DNA of 64,000 nucleotides. It comes from Burkholderia gladioli. Its GTDB lineage: Bacteria > Pseudomonadota > Gammaproteobacteria > Burkholderiales > Burkholderiaceae. The translations under genes were made by a program, and so were the position numbers. This document shows, one piece after another, positions 56,364 to 64,000 of the stretch. Where the stretch lies: the NCBI RefSeq assembly GCF_000959725.1, contig NZ_CP009323.1, forward strand, positions 4,604,574 through 4,668,573. Direction: 5' to 3'. The notes under the pieces are model-generated. The model ran no database searches. It saw nothing but the letters and a program-made list of their open reading frames with translations, and had not been told where the DNA came from. Every line of letters starts with the position of its first letter. Position 1 is the stretch's first letter.

Positions 56364-57815
56364 ATGATGGATGCTCATTCATCCCCCTCTGCCGCGATGG
56401 CGGCACATCGTCCTGCTGCGCCGCGAAACAGCATGAGTGAGCAAGTTGCCGACACGGCGGCGCGGCGCGACGTGGACGTCGGTGATTTGATCAACAGCCG
56501 TCCGCTAGGTTTCAGGCAAACCATGACGCTGGCCTTATGTCTTCTGGTCGTGCTGCTTGACGGCTTCGACAATCAGGCCATCGCATTGCTACTGTCTGCG
56601 ATGTCTCATGACCTGCACATCCCTCTCGGCCGGTTCGGACCGGTCTTTGGAATGGCGGCGATCGGTATGATCGCCAGCGCCATCATCATTGGCCCACTCG
56701 CAGACCGTTTCGGCCGCAAACGTATGCTGGTGGGGTCGACGCTGTGCTTCGGAGTAGGCTCGCTTTTCACCGCCTATGTGCACACCTTGCCCGAACTCCT
56801 GACGATGCGGTTTGTTACCGGAATCGGTCTTGGCGGCGTGCTCCCCACGGTGATTGCAATCGCCGCAGAGTTTTCCCCGAAACGACTCGCCCGGACCTGT
56901 ATCGCGGTGATGGTCGCTGGACTGCCGGCGGGCGCAATGCTTGGGGCACTGACGGCCCCAACGCTTTTGCACACCCACGGATGGCAAGCAACATACTACC
57001 TTGGCGGTGCGGCGCCCGTTATCGTGGCGATCGCGGTGGCAGTCTGGATGCCGGAATCAGTTCGCCATCTTATCGCACACGGTGCGCCTCCCGCGCGAAT
57101 CGCGAAAGTAGTCCGCCTCATCGCGCCGGACATCAATACCGATTCAGTCAATCTCGTCAGTCGGGACGCGCTTGTCGACCAGCCCCGTGACGGCCAGCGC
57201 ATCGGCGCGCGGGAAATCTTCACTGGCGGGCGGGCGTGGGCAACCATTTTCCTGTGGGTTCCGTACTTCACCAACATGATGGTGGTTTACTTCAGTATCA
57301 GTTGGCTTCCTTCAGTGATTGTTGCCAGTGGGCGCTCTTCATCGCTGAGCACGGCCGCCACTGCCGCCTTTGCGTTCGGCGGGATTCTTGGCTCGCTCGG
57401 ACAGGGACCGCTCATGAATCGCCTGGGTCCGGCCCCGGTATTGATTACCCAATGTGGGCTCGCCGCGCTTTATGCGTTCCTTCTTGGGACAACGCACCCA
57501 GGTGCGATTGTAATTATCGTTGCTACTGCGATCGCTGGCTGTGCACTGCTTGGAGTACAGGCCGGTCTGAATGCGCTCGCTGCCGAAACCTATCCTACCT
57601 CGATCCGTGCCACCGGCGCCGGCTGGGCGCTGGGCGCAGGGCGGCTAGGTTCAATCGCCGGGCCGCTGCTCGGCGGCGCAATGATGGCAGCGCAATGGGA
57701 CACGCAACAGATTTTTCAGGCTACCGCCGTGCCAAGCCTGATCGCCGTTGCTGCTATTTACTTCGGCCGACGCAATCAAAGAAAGCGTCAAATGAAACGG
57801 TTTTGCGAGGAGTAG
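56364..57815 (+). CDS. MFS aromatic acid:H+ symporter (AAHS family)
   Basis: A 483-residue permease of the PcaK/BenK type. TAGGAG precedes ATG 56364; the adjacent ATG 56367 is equally possible. Hallmarks: LLDGFDNQAIALLLSAMSHD in the first helix (DGFD motif of the family), the loop motif GPLADRFGRKRMLVGS, and helix 5 signature VAGLPAGAMLGAL. The N-terminal cytoplasmic tail of about 45 residues is longer than usual. It should import the aromatic acid degraded by this cluster. Confidence 0.93.
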   Translation: MMDAHSSPSAAMAAHRPAAPRNSMSEQVADTAARRDVDVGDLINSRPLGFRQTMTLALCLLVVLLDGFDNQAIALLLSAMSHDLHIPLGRFGPVFGMAAIGMIASAIIIGPLADRFGRKRMLVGSTLCFGVGSLFTAYVHTLPELLTMRFVTGIGLGGVLPTVIAIAAEFSPKRLARTCIAVMVAGLPAGAMLGALTAPTLLHTHGWQATYYLGGAAPVIVAIAVAVWMPESVRHLIAHGAPPARIAKVVRLIAPDINTDSVNLVSRDALVDQPRDGQRIGAREIFTGGRAWATIFLWVPYFTNMMVVYFSISWLPSVIVASGRSSSLSTAATAAFAFGGILGSLGQGPLMNRLGPAPVLITQCGLAALYAFLLGTTHPGAIVIIVATAIAGCALLGVQAGLNALAAETYPTSIRATGAGWALGAGRLGSIAGPLLGGAMMAAQWDTQQIFQATAVPSLIAVAAIYFGRRNQRKRQMKRFCEE

Positions 57816-57817
57816 TT

Positions 57818-58606
57818 ATGTGCAACGATTTCCACTCTGTATCAGCATGCGCCCCGGACTCAGCAACGTCTCACGAAGCCACCGACGACAAACTGATCGC
57901 TGATCTCGTGGCCGCAAATCACATTCTGTTCTCTCAAGGGGTAGTAGACGCGTTTGGCCATGTCAGCGTGCGTCATGACAAGTACGATGATCGCTTCCTG
58001 TTGGCACGCAATATGGCCCCTGCTCGGGTGTCAGCGAAAGACATCGTCGAATTCACACTCGATGGCGAACCAGTTAACTCAGGTGGCCGGCGTGTTTACC
58101 TCGAACGCTTCATTCACAGCGAAATCTATCGGGCCTGGCCAGACGTGCGTGCCGTCGTGCACAGCCACTCCGCTTCCATTGTTCCGCTCTCCGTTGTCAA
58201 GGAAACTCCGCTGCGCGCATTGTTTCATATGGCCGGATTTATCGGCCCGGCCGCTCCGGTTTTCGAGATCCGCGATGTAGCTGGGGATGACTCCGATTTA
58301 CTGATCCGCGACGCCAAGCTTGGTGCTGCATTTGCTAAACATTTTAGCTCTAGTCGCATTGTTCTAATGCGTGGCCATGGCTCGACTGTGGTAGGGCAGA
58401 CGCTTCGCCAGGCTGTCTATCGTGCAGTCTACGCAGAGATCAATGCGCGATACCAGGCTCTTGCCATGCAACTGGGACAAGTGAATTACCTCACGGACGC
58501 CGAATGCGACGCCTGTGCTGCAAGTCACGACACGCAGATAGACCGAGCATGGGAGCTATGGCATCTGCAGGCAGCACAACAGCGCACGAACGTTGAATCC
58601 ACTTGA
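57818..58606 (+). CDS. Class II aldolase/adducin-family decarboxylase or aldolase
   Basis: A 262-residue zinc enzyme, ATG 57818 with GCGAGGAG upstream, 2 bp after the MFS stop. Zinc ligands: His pair in AVVHSHSASIVP and the later His in LMRGHGSTVVG; catalytic acid region LERFIHSEIYR. The pattern, with RALFHMAGF and TLRQAVYRAVYAEINAR, is close to the decarboxylases CmtD (HCOMODA) and PhtC (dihydroxyphthalate) of aromatic pathways, and less so to fuculose aldolase. Expected to decarboxylate a ring-cleavage or dihydroxy-aromatic intermediate. Confidence 0.88.
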   Translation: MCNDFHSVSACAPDSATSHEATDDKLIADLVAANHILFSQGVVDAFGHVSVRHDKYDDRFLLARNMAPARVSAKDIVEFTLDGEPVNSGGRRVYLERFIHSEIYRAWPDVRAVVHSHSASIVPLSVVKETPLRALFHMAGFIGPAAPVFEIRDVAGDDSDLLIRDAKLGAAFAKHFSSSRIVLMRGHGSTVVGQTLRQAVYRAVYAEINARYQALAMQLGQVNYLTDAECDACAASHDTQIDRAWELWHLQAAQQRTNVEST

Positions 58607-58779
58607 AGTTGCAAACGTGCACTGGCCGATGCGCATCCGTAAGGAAGACGAACAGCTGAAAATCTGCGATTTTGGCGTACCGTGCCGTTGCAGGACAGAT
58701 AGCGTCTCTCATACGCAGATTTGCCAGACATCTTTCACCATGCTATCTGCCAACCCATCAACCCGAAACCGGAACCTCC

Positions 58780-59157
58780 ATGCCACGACCAAAAATCGAC
58801 GATTTTGATCCAAGCGTCCCTTTCCTGTCTCAACTTGATACCGTTGACACAGGACCGATTGTACTTCTGAATGTCTTCACGGTGGCGCACGAAGACATTC
58901 CTGCCATGCTCGATACCTGGCAACGCGATTCTGCGGTAATGAGGGGCCAGCCCGGGTTCATCTCAGCCCAACTGCATCAGGGCATTTCGGGGAGCGGGGT
59001 TTTTGCGAATTACGCAGTATGGGAGTCCATCGAACATTTCAAGCAAGCCTGCGCAAACCCCGAGTTTCAGGCCGCAATTGCCGGCACGCCGGCGAGCGCA
59101 GTCGCGCGCCCCCATGTATTCAAGAAGATTGCCGTGCCGGGGGTCTGCGTGGCCTAA
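58780..59157 (+). CDS. Antibiotic biosynthesis monooxygenase (ABM)-fold small protein
   Basis: A 125-residue dimeric alpha/beta-barrel type protein. ATG 58780 follows CCGGAACCTCC. Features: VLLNVFTVAHEDIPAMLDTW, the central MRGQPGFISAQLHQ, NYAVWESIEHFKQACANPEF, typical of ABM quinol monooxygenases and related small cofactor-free enzymes. Last gene of the cluster, 173 bp after the aldolase gene. It may oxidise a quinol intermediate or bind a reactive product. Confidence 0.85.
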   Translation: MPRPKIDDFDPSVPFLSQLDTVDTGPIVLLNVFTVAHEDIPAMLDTWQRDSAVMRGQPGFISAQLHQGISGSGVFANYAVWESIEHFKQACANPEFQAAIAGTPASAVARPHVFKKIAVPGVCVA

Positions 59158-59847
59158 CCTTGTCCCAACGTCCAGCAAGGCATTGGACGACTATCTCTTG
59201 GCGCTCTACCGAGCCGGCGACAAAAGGCATCTGTTGTATCCGGGCCGATATCCCCACGCGATCAAGCCTTCACGCCCCTAGAAAGGTCGCGTTCTCATAA
59301 CGGAGACTGAGTACCGCCAGCGGCCGCCGTACTTGCCTACAGCCATCCAATGATGGAAGCGGCTGGGATATCCTGATGGTCGACATCCATGCCCGTCAAT
59401 TCAGACGAGCAAGGGGGCACCTGGAATGCCCACGATGCCAAATGCACGCCCCCTTCTCCACTACGCCGTGCCGGGCACGGCTCGTCATGCCAATTTCATC
59501 GTTGTAAAAAGTTTCCCTTATCAACAAGATCACATGGATGGAACCGATCGGAGCCATCCTTGAAATCAAGATCAAATTGGATGGCTGATCGATCCATTCA
59601 CGACTTTTATCGCTGTGTCATGGTTGCACTGTAGAACCTTGTGGTCGGGGTCAGTTCTATCAAACCGACATTACCGACCAGATCCGTTCCTTTCGAACTC
59701 GAAAACGTCGGTGAGACTGGGCAGTACCCGTGGTCTAGGCCGGACCACGCACGAAGTTCAGCCGTTGGCGGGTCACCGTCGGTCAATCGTTTCGATTGCC
59801 ATCCGGGCCCGTTTCCTAATCTACCATTTACAGACAAGGAAAAACCT
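59158..59847. other. Intergenic stretch upstream of polygalacturonase
   Basis: About 690 bp. Only short frames without ribosome sites; no repeats or RNA genes recognised. The promoter of the polygalacturonase gene must lie near the high end. Confidence 0.45.
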
Positions 59848-61227
59848 ATGAAAACCAGAACCAGCAAGCGCACAGCGTTGATGCTATCAACTTTGGTCGC
59901 GCTCGCAGCGCAGGCGGCCGCGCACGCCGAGACCTGCACACCGCAGTGGAGCAGCTCGTCGAGCACCAATACCACCAACCTGCAAAACGCCATCAAGCAG
60001 TGTGCTGCCAGCGGCACCAGTACCAGTCCAGGTCTGGTCGACCTGACCAGCAACAACGGGATATCGACGGCGATCATCACGAGCGTGAACCTCGCCAGCA
60101 ACATCGTTCTGAAGCTGGAAAAAGGCTTTACGCTGAAAGGCTCACCCTCTCAGCCGTCGAGCAGCGCGATGATGACTGGCAGCAACCTCAGCCACCTAAC
60201 AATTACAGGCACTGGTGCAATCGACGGCGACGGTCAGGACTACTGGCCGGCTGCCGTCGGCCAGAACAACACCGCCCGACCGAAGCTGATCGCGATAACG
60301 GGATCAAACCTCCAGATCGGATCAAACTTCACCGACGCGGGTAAATCGCAGTCGATCGTCAGCTTCCCGAGTTCGTCCAACGCCACCAGCAACGCGTTGA
60401 TCATCCGCAATTCGCCGAAGGAACAACTGGTGATAGATTCGGGCTCCAAGAACGTCACGATAGACGGCGTATGGATCTATGCGAATCCGAACCGCAATGC
60501 AAGCGGCGACGATCTCGCACCGAACACCGACGCAATTGACATCATCGGCACCCAGACCGCGGTCATCAAGAACTGCCTGCTCGACACCGGCGACGATGAT
60601 ATTGCCATCAAATCCAACACGGGCGAAGCCGCCACTTCGAACGTCAATATTAGTCAATGCGTGGTCGGTGGGGGTCACGGCATCTCCATAGGCGGCCAGG
60701 AAGCGGCCGGCACCACACTCGCGAATCCTGGCGTGTCGCAGGTGACTGTCGACACAGTGCAGTTCAGCGGCACAGATTACGGCTACCGGATCAAGACCGA
60801 CCAGACGGAGAAGGACAGTGGCGCAACCACGGGTGTGACCTACCAAAATACGTGCATGCGCAACGTCCAGCAGCCTTTTCTCTTCACCTACGCGTATGCT
60901 TCCGGCACTGGTGGCCAATTGCCCGTCATCGCTAACGTCACGATCGACAACGTGATCGCCACCGCCACCAAGCAGCAAGGCGCCATCATCGGGCTCGCGA
61001 ACAGCCTGATGGGAGTGCCCAAATCGGGCGATACGGGGATCCGCATCACCAACAGCCAGATTAGCGGTGGCAACGCCTTCTCGGTGACAAACGGCGAGTT
61101 GCAGGTGGGAAGCCACAGCAGCGTCGCAACCTCAATCGGTTCGAACGGCCAGGTAGTGCCGATCACAACCGATACTGGAGCGACGGTATCGTGCCCGAGC
61201 AGCATCACGATTCCTGCGCAAATCTGA
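59848..61227 (+). CDS. Secreted polygalacturonase, glycoside hydrolase family 28
   Basis: A 459-residue pectin-degrading enzyme. AAGGA precedes ATG 59848; a Sec signal peptide of 28 residues ends AHA before ETCTPQW. All four GH28 signatures are present: NTD (226-228), GDDD (248-251), GHG (276-278) and RIK (314-316), giving the three catalytic Asp residues and the substrate-binding His, Arg and Lys. The body is a right-handed parallel beta-helix. It stands alone. It suggests contact with plant cell walls. Confidence 0.94.
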   Translation: MKTRTSKRTALMLSTLVALAAQAAAHAETCTPQWSSSSSTNTTNLQNAIKQCAASGTSTSPGLVDLTSNNGISTAIITSVNLASNIVLKLEKGFTLKGSPSQPSSSAMMTGSNLSHLTITGTGAIDGDGQDYWPAAVGQNNTARPKLIAITGSNLQIGSNFTDAGKSQSIVSFPSSSNATSNALIIRNSPKEQLVIDSGSKNVTIDGVWIYANPNRNASGDDLAPNTDAIDIIGTQTAVIKNCLLDTGDDDIAIKSNTGEAATSNVNISQCVVGGGHGISIGGQEAAGTTLANPGVSQVTVDTVQFSGTDYGYRIKTDQTEKDSGATTGVTYQNTCMRNVQQPFLFTYAYASGTGGQLPVIANVTIDNVIATATKQQGAIIGLANSLMGVPKSGDTGIRITNSQISGGNAFSVTNGELQVGSHSSVATSIGSNGQVVPITTDTGATVSCPSSITIPAQI

Positions 61228-61250
61228 CCTAAGCCCGCCGCTCATGAAAC

Positions 61251-61275
61251 GGTCGCGGAGTCTCGTTCCGCGATC
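61251..61275 (+). terminator. Hairpin after polygalacturonase gene
   Basis: TCGCGGA (61253-61259) pairs with TCCGCGA (61267-61273), extendable by a G-T and a G-C pair, loop 7 nt, 24 nt after the stop. No U-run follows, so termination is only suggested. Confidence 0.35.
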
Positions 61276-61616
61276 GATATACGAGACAGATCGCCGGTAT
61301 TGCATCATCGATGCGTCCCGCTCGAAACTCTCGTTCTTTAAACCATGTCTGGACCCGACTGACACGCTCACTCGCGAGCCCGACAACTCCAAACTCTACC
61401 GAGCTCGGACTGGTACTGCGGAACGTAGATCCGCCGAAGATCCCGACTGATGCCGTGATACATTGCCGTGTGCGCTATCGACACGCACGGCCTGAGGCAT
61501 TCCTGTACCAGTTCACCCATCGCGTTCTCGTCGTATTTGTGCACACCCGTGGCGGTTCGAACCAACAACCAGACGGCGCTCCAGGCCTTCTGGTCTACTT
61601 AGGGTTCGCTCATGTC

Positions 61617-61649
61617 TACCTGTCCATGTTCGTTGAACATAGACAGGTA
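61617..61649. repeat. 33-bp inverted repeat, 15-bp arms with one mismatch
   Basis: TACCTGTCCATGTTC (61617-61631) and GAACATAGACAGGTA (61635-61649) are inverted with a single mismatch and a 3-nt loop. Could be a palindromic repeat element, the footprint of a lost mobile element or a terminator. Confidence 0.6.
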
Positions 61650-61878
61650 ACCTCTATGAACTAGCCATGCCCGGGAAGCGGTTCATAGACCGATTACGAA
61701 GATGTCTGGCAAAGAGCGCTGAGCGCACTCCATGCCCGATCGGCTGCGAGCCGTTAAGACTTCTTTCCGCTATCTTCTCGACGACGTCATCGGCCACCTT
61801 GTGTGCGACTGCCGAGCTAAATAAATCAGTGTTTCCCTAATGGCATCTTTAGACGGCCACTGATATTCTGGCGCATAT

Positions 61879-62655
61879 TCAATGCTCGCCGTCAATGATC
61901 GCGGCGCAACGGATCCATGCGGCAGAGGCGTTCTTCACCTTCACGGGAAAGCAAGCGACGGTGAAGCCGTGCGATCCGATCGCCTCCAGATTGTGGAGCT
62001 TCTCCATCTGGTAATACTCTGCTTCACGCCCCGCCTTGTGACCCTCCCATATGATCGTTGGATCGCCGTCTCTGGCGAAACGCTCACGAGTGTAACGAAA
62101 TGGCGCATCCCAGCTCCAGGCGTCGGTGCCGACGATCTTGACGCCCATGCTTAGTAGATGGAGCGTGGCTTCGCGTCCTATGCCGCATCCACAGTTGATA
62201 TAGTCACCACTGCCATAAGCGGCACCCGCGGCGGTATTGACGAGAACAATCGTTAGTGGTTCGATTATGGCGCCGCTACGCGCAAGCTCAGCATCAATGT
62301 CGGCTGGCGTCGCAACGTGCCCGTGTGGCAGATGACGGAAATCTAGCTTCACTCCTCTTTGCAGGCACCATTCCAACGGCACCTCATCTATGGTGCGAGA
62401 CGGCTGACCGTTGTCCATTGTCGACGCAAAGTGCCAAGGTGCGTCCATATGCGTGCCGCTGTGCGTCGAAATATGCACGAACTCGCTAGCCCAGGCTTCG
62501 CCGTCCGGGAGCTGGTCCGCACGCAAGCCCGGGAACAATGATAAAAAGATCGGCACGCTAGCCTCGTGATCGGAATACTCGATCAAAGGCAACATCTCTG
62601 GCGGGTCGGACGGCACACCCATTTCGATTGGGACGGATAAATCGACAATACGCAT
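61879..62655 (-). CDS. Cyclase-family amidohydrolase (kynurenine formamidase-like)
   Basis: A 258-residue metal-dependent hydrolase. ATG 62655 follows GGAGAACGT. The defining motif HSGTHMDAPWHF (residues 65-76) binds the metal pair in bacterial arylformamidases (KynB) and isatin hydrolases. Other conserved parts: RIVDLSVPIEMGVP at the start and KIVGTDAWSWDAPF. It lies 47 bp after the fumarylacetoacetase gene and on the same strand. Substrate not determinable; an N-formyl or lactam/lactone aromatic intermediate is plausible. Confidence 0.88.
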   Translation of the reverse strand: MRIVDLSVPIEMGVPSDPPEMLPLIEYSDHEASVPIFLSLFPGLRADQLPDGEAWASEFVHISTHSGTHMDAPWHFASTMDNGQPSRTIDEVPLEWCLQRGVKLDFRHLPHGHVATPADIDAELARSGAIIEPLTIVLVNTAAGAAYGSGDYINCGCGIGREATLHLLSMGVKIVGTDAWSWDAPFRYTRERFARDGDPTIIWEGHKAGREAEYYQMEKLHNLEAIGSHGFTVACFPVKVKNASAAWIRCAAIIDGEH

Positions 62656-62702
62656 ACGTTCTCCAGTTGTGGCCACGCAATCATGCGGCCGTACAGTGCC
62701 TG

Positions 62703-64000
62703 TCAAGGCCAGGAAGGGGCCGCCAGAAGTTCACCGGCCGCTTCGCCAAAGCCAATCGAAACGTAACCTTTTCGTTCCGCTCGGGCTTTCAGCGTCACAC
62801 GATCACCGTCATTGATCCACGCCTGTGTTTCCCCGTTGGGGTGCTGCACCGGGCCAGCGGGGAAGGTTTCGATCAGGCAGGCGGCTTGATTGAGCCGAGG
62901 GCCCGAGCACGTGCCGCTTCCGATGAGATCACCGGGCGCGATGCCGCAACCGTTGCTTGCGTGGTGCACGATCATCTGCGCGAAGGTCCAATACATGTAA
63001 GAGAAGTTTGTCCGACACAGTAGTGTGTCCGACAACCCTTGTTGTCGCATAGACGCCGAACTGAGGTAGCTTTCCAGCGTAATGTCGAATCCGCCCAAAC
63101 GCTGATCATCCTCCTGATAGAGATGTGCTGGAACGGGAGGATCGCCGTCGGGCCGCGCGAACGCCGGAATACGAAACGGTGCTAGCGCCTCAGGGGTGAC
63201 GATCCAGGGCGAAACTGTTGTGGCGACGCTTTTGCCCAAGAACGGCCCGAGCATCGCTTCCCAAATCTGAATGCCCCGCGCAGACCAATCATTCAAGAGG
63301 CAAAAGCCGAACACTGAATCGTGTGCCGTTGCGAAATCCATGGGCTGGCCGAGCCTGTTTCCCGCTCCTCCGATCCAGACGCCCATTTCCAGTTCGTAAT
63401 CCTGCCGAGGCTCCGGTCCGAAGCGCAGTTCGCCGCCGTCGAGACGGTCCTGCCATGTTCCATTAGGACGCCTGATCGGTGTGCCGGATACGACAACCGA
63501 GCTCGCGCGGCCGTCATAACCAACTGGAACCGTCCGAAAGACCGCCGGACAGATCGGCTCGCCCCGTTCGTCATTGCCGTACCGGCGTCCGATATGGTAT
63601 GTCGATACGCACATATCCGAGAATTGCCGCACGGAGGTGGGGAGCAGCATGTCCACGTCTGTCTGTGCCACCAGAATCTGTGACGCTACCGTCGACTCGA
63701 ACGCGTTGCCTTCCGTCAGCCACTCCGACAGGCGCGCTCGAAGCGAAGACGCCGCACGTTGACCGACCGTTAGCAAAGACAACATGTCATCGTTCGAGGC
63801 CGCCTCCGCCGCAGCCCGCGCTTCACCGTCGAAGAGCCCGAGACGCAAAGCGACCGCGATATCTACGATCTGATCCCCGATCGCGACCCCGATCCTGGCC
63901 GAGGAGCCGGGCCGGACGAACCGGCCAAAGGGCAGATTTTGAATCGGAAAATCCGTGCGCCCATCATTGGCGGAGCTCAACCAGCTCCGCCGTGTCGGAT
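62703..64000 (-). CDS. fahA: Fumarylacetoacetase, 5' end outside window
   Basis: At least 431 codons of fumarylacetoacetate hydrolase (EC 3.7.1.2), the last step of tyrosine/homogentisate breakdown, giving fumarate and acetoacetate. The N-terminal SH3-like domain begins with DFPIQNLPFGRFVRPG, and the catalytic domain shows YELEMGVWIGGAGNRLG and GFCLLNDWSARGIQIWE and IGSGTCSGP. A TTG at 63980 could start it, but the upstream codons up to base 64000 read RRSWLSSAND, which matches the usual family N-terminus (RSWxxSAN), so the true start is beyond the window. A homogentisate dioxygenase gene is expected upstream. Confidence 0.93.
   Translation of the reverse strand, partial: PTRRSWLSSANDGRTDFPIQNLPFGRFVRPGSSARIGVAIGDQIVDIAVALRLGLFDGEARAAAEAASNDDMLSLLTVGQRAASSLRARLSEWLTEGNAFESTVASQILVAQTDVDMLLPTSVRQFSDMCVSTYHIGRRYGNDERGEPICPAVFRTVPVGYDGRASSVVVSGTPIRRPNGTWQDRLDGGELRFGPEPRQDYELEMGVWIGGAGNRLGQPMDFATAHDSVFGFCLLNDWSARGIQIWEAMLGPFLGKSVATTVSPWIVTPEALAPFRIPAFARPDGDPPVPAHLYQEDDQRLGGFDITLESYLSSASMRQQGLSDTLLCRTNFSYMYWTFAQMIVHHASNGCGIAPGDLIGSGTCSGPRLNQAACLIETFPAGPVQHPNGETQAWINDGDRVTLKARAERKGYVSIGFGEAAGELLAAPSWP

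Larger units (their letters stand above)
61228..61878. other. Intergenic stretch with a long hairpin
   Basis: About 650 bp between convergent polygalacturonase and cyclase genes. No gene is convincing; a minus-strand frame at 61368-61568 is unassigned. It contains the near-perfect inverted repeat at 61617-61649. Confidence 0.45.

Noticed and set aside
57236..57817. N-terminal extension of the class II aldolase gene
   Set aside because: Overlaps the MFS gene in another frame; ATG 57818 has a strong ribosome site and the family length.

Overview
The window reads as a chromosomal or megaplasmid segment of a beta-proteobacterium of the Burkholderiaceae, most like Paraburkholderia or Caballeronia. 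This rests on protein families and gene style: trimeric porin, Burkholderia-type RND pump, MipA/OmpV protein, many LysR regulators beside aromatic catabolic genes, and fairly high GC by eye. I could not run a similarity search. No rRNA, tRNA, CRISPR array or phage was seen. Coding density is moderate and the content is almost entirely accessory metabolism.

Layout. 1-5.1 kb: MFS transporter, porin and a truncated-by-window FAD monooxygenase, divergent from a LysR regulator. 5.7-8.5 kb: an IS21-family element (istA with an in-frame stop, istB intact) inserted with a TCGT target duplication into the remnant of an alpha/beta-hydrolase gene. 8.4-10.3 kb: TetR regulator divergent from an aldo/keto reductase. 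10.7-20.8 kb: a sugar regulon with a lipoprotein GH3 glycosidase, a cytoplasmic GH42 beta-galactosidase, a CUT1 ABC importer and a LacI regulator; two nearly identical LacI-type palindromes mark its two promoters. 21.4-24.9 kb: Lrp regulator, ornithine cyclodeaminase and CtlX-type hydrolase (citrulline to ornithine to proline), then a decayed MHS-family transporter. 24.9-30.9 kb: a tripartite RND efflux operon whose last gene runs into the transporter pseudogene. 31-34.3 kb: MipA/OmpV protein divergent from a two-component system across a perfect palindrome. 34.4-36.8 kb: thioesterase and chemotaxis receptor.

37.2-41.7 kb: flavin hydroxylase, extradiol dioxygenase and FAH-family hydrolase, a compact meta-cleavage operon with a divergent LysR gene, followed by a DHA2 drug/acid exporter. 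44.2-48.5 kb: a 3-hydroxybenzoate-to-gentisate operon (6-hydroxylase, FAH-family hydrolase, gentisate dioxygenase) with a divergent LysR gene and a clear dyad operator; no maleylpyruvate isomerase is present.

48.9-59.2 kb is the most unusual part. It holds a MetA-type outer membrane protein, a MarR regulator, a TAXI-family protein without a signal peptide, two overlapping paralogous 3-hydroxyanthranilate-dioxygenase-like cupins (one with the full iron triad, one with it altered), a hypothetical gene, a flavodoxin overlapping a flavoprotein reductase, a dienelactone hydrolase, an aromatic-acid MFS importer, a class II aldolase-type decarboxylase and an ABM-fold protein. A TTGACAAA motif, twice as a pair spaced exactly 19 bp, recurs in its promoter regions. 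I read it as an aromatic catabolic pathway that I do not recognise. 59.8-64 kb: a secreted GH28 polygalacturonase, a cyclase-family amidohydrolase and a fumarylacetoacetase cut by the window end.
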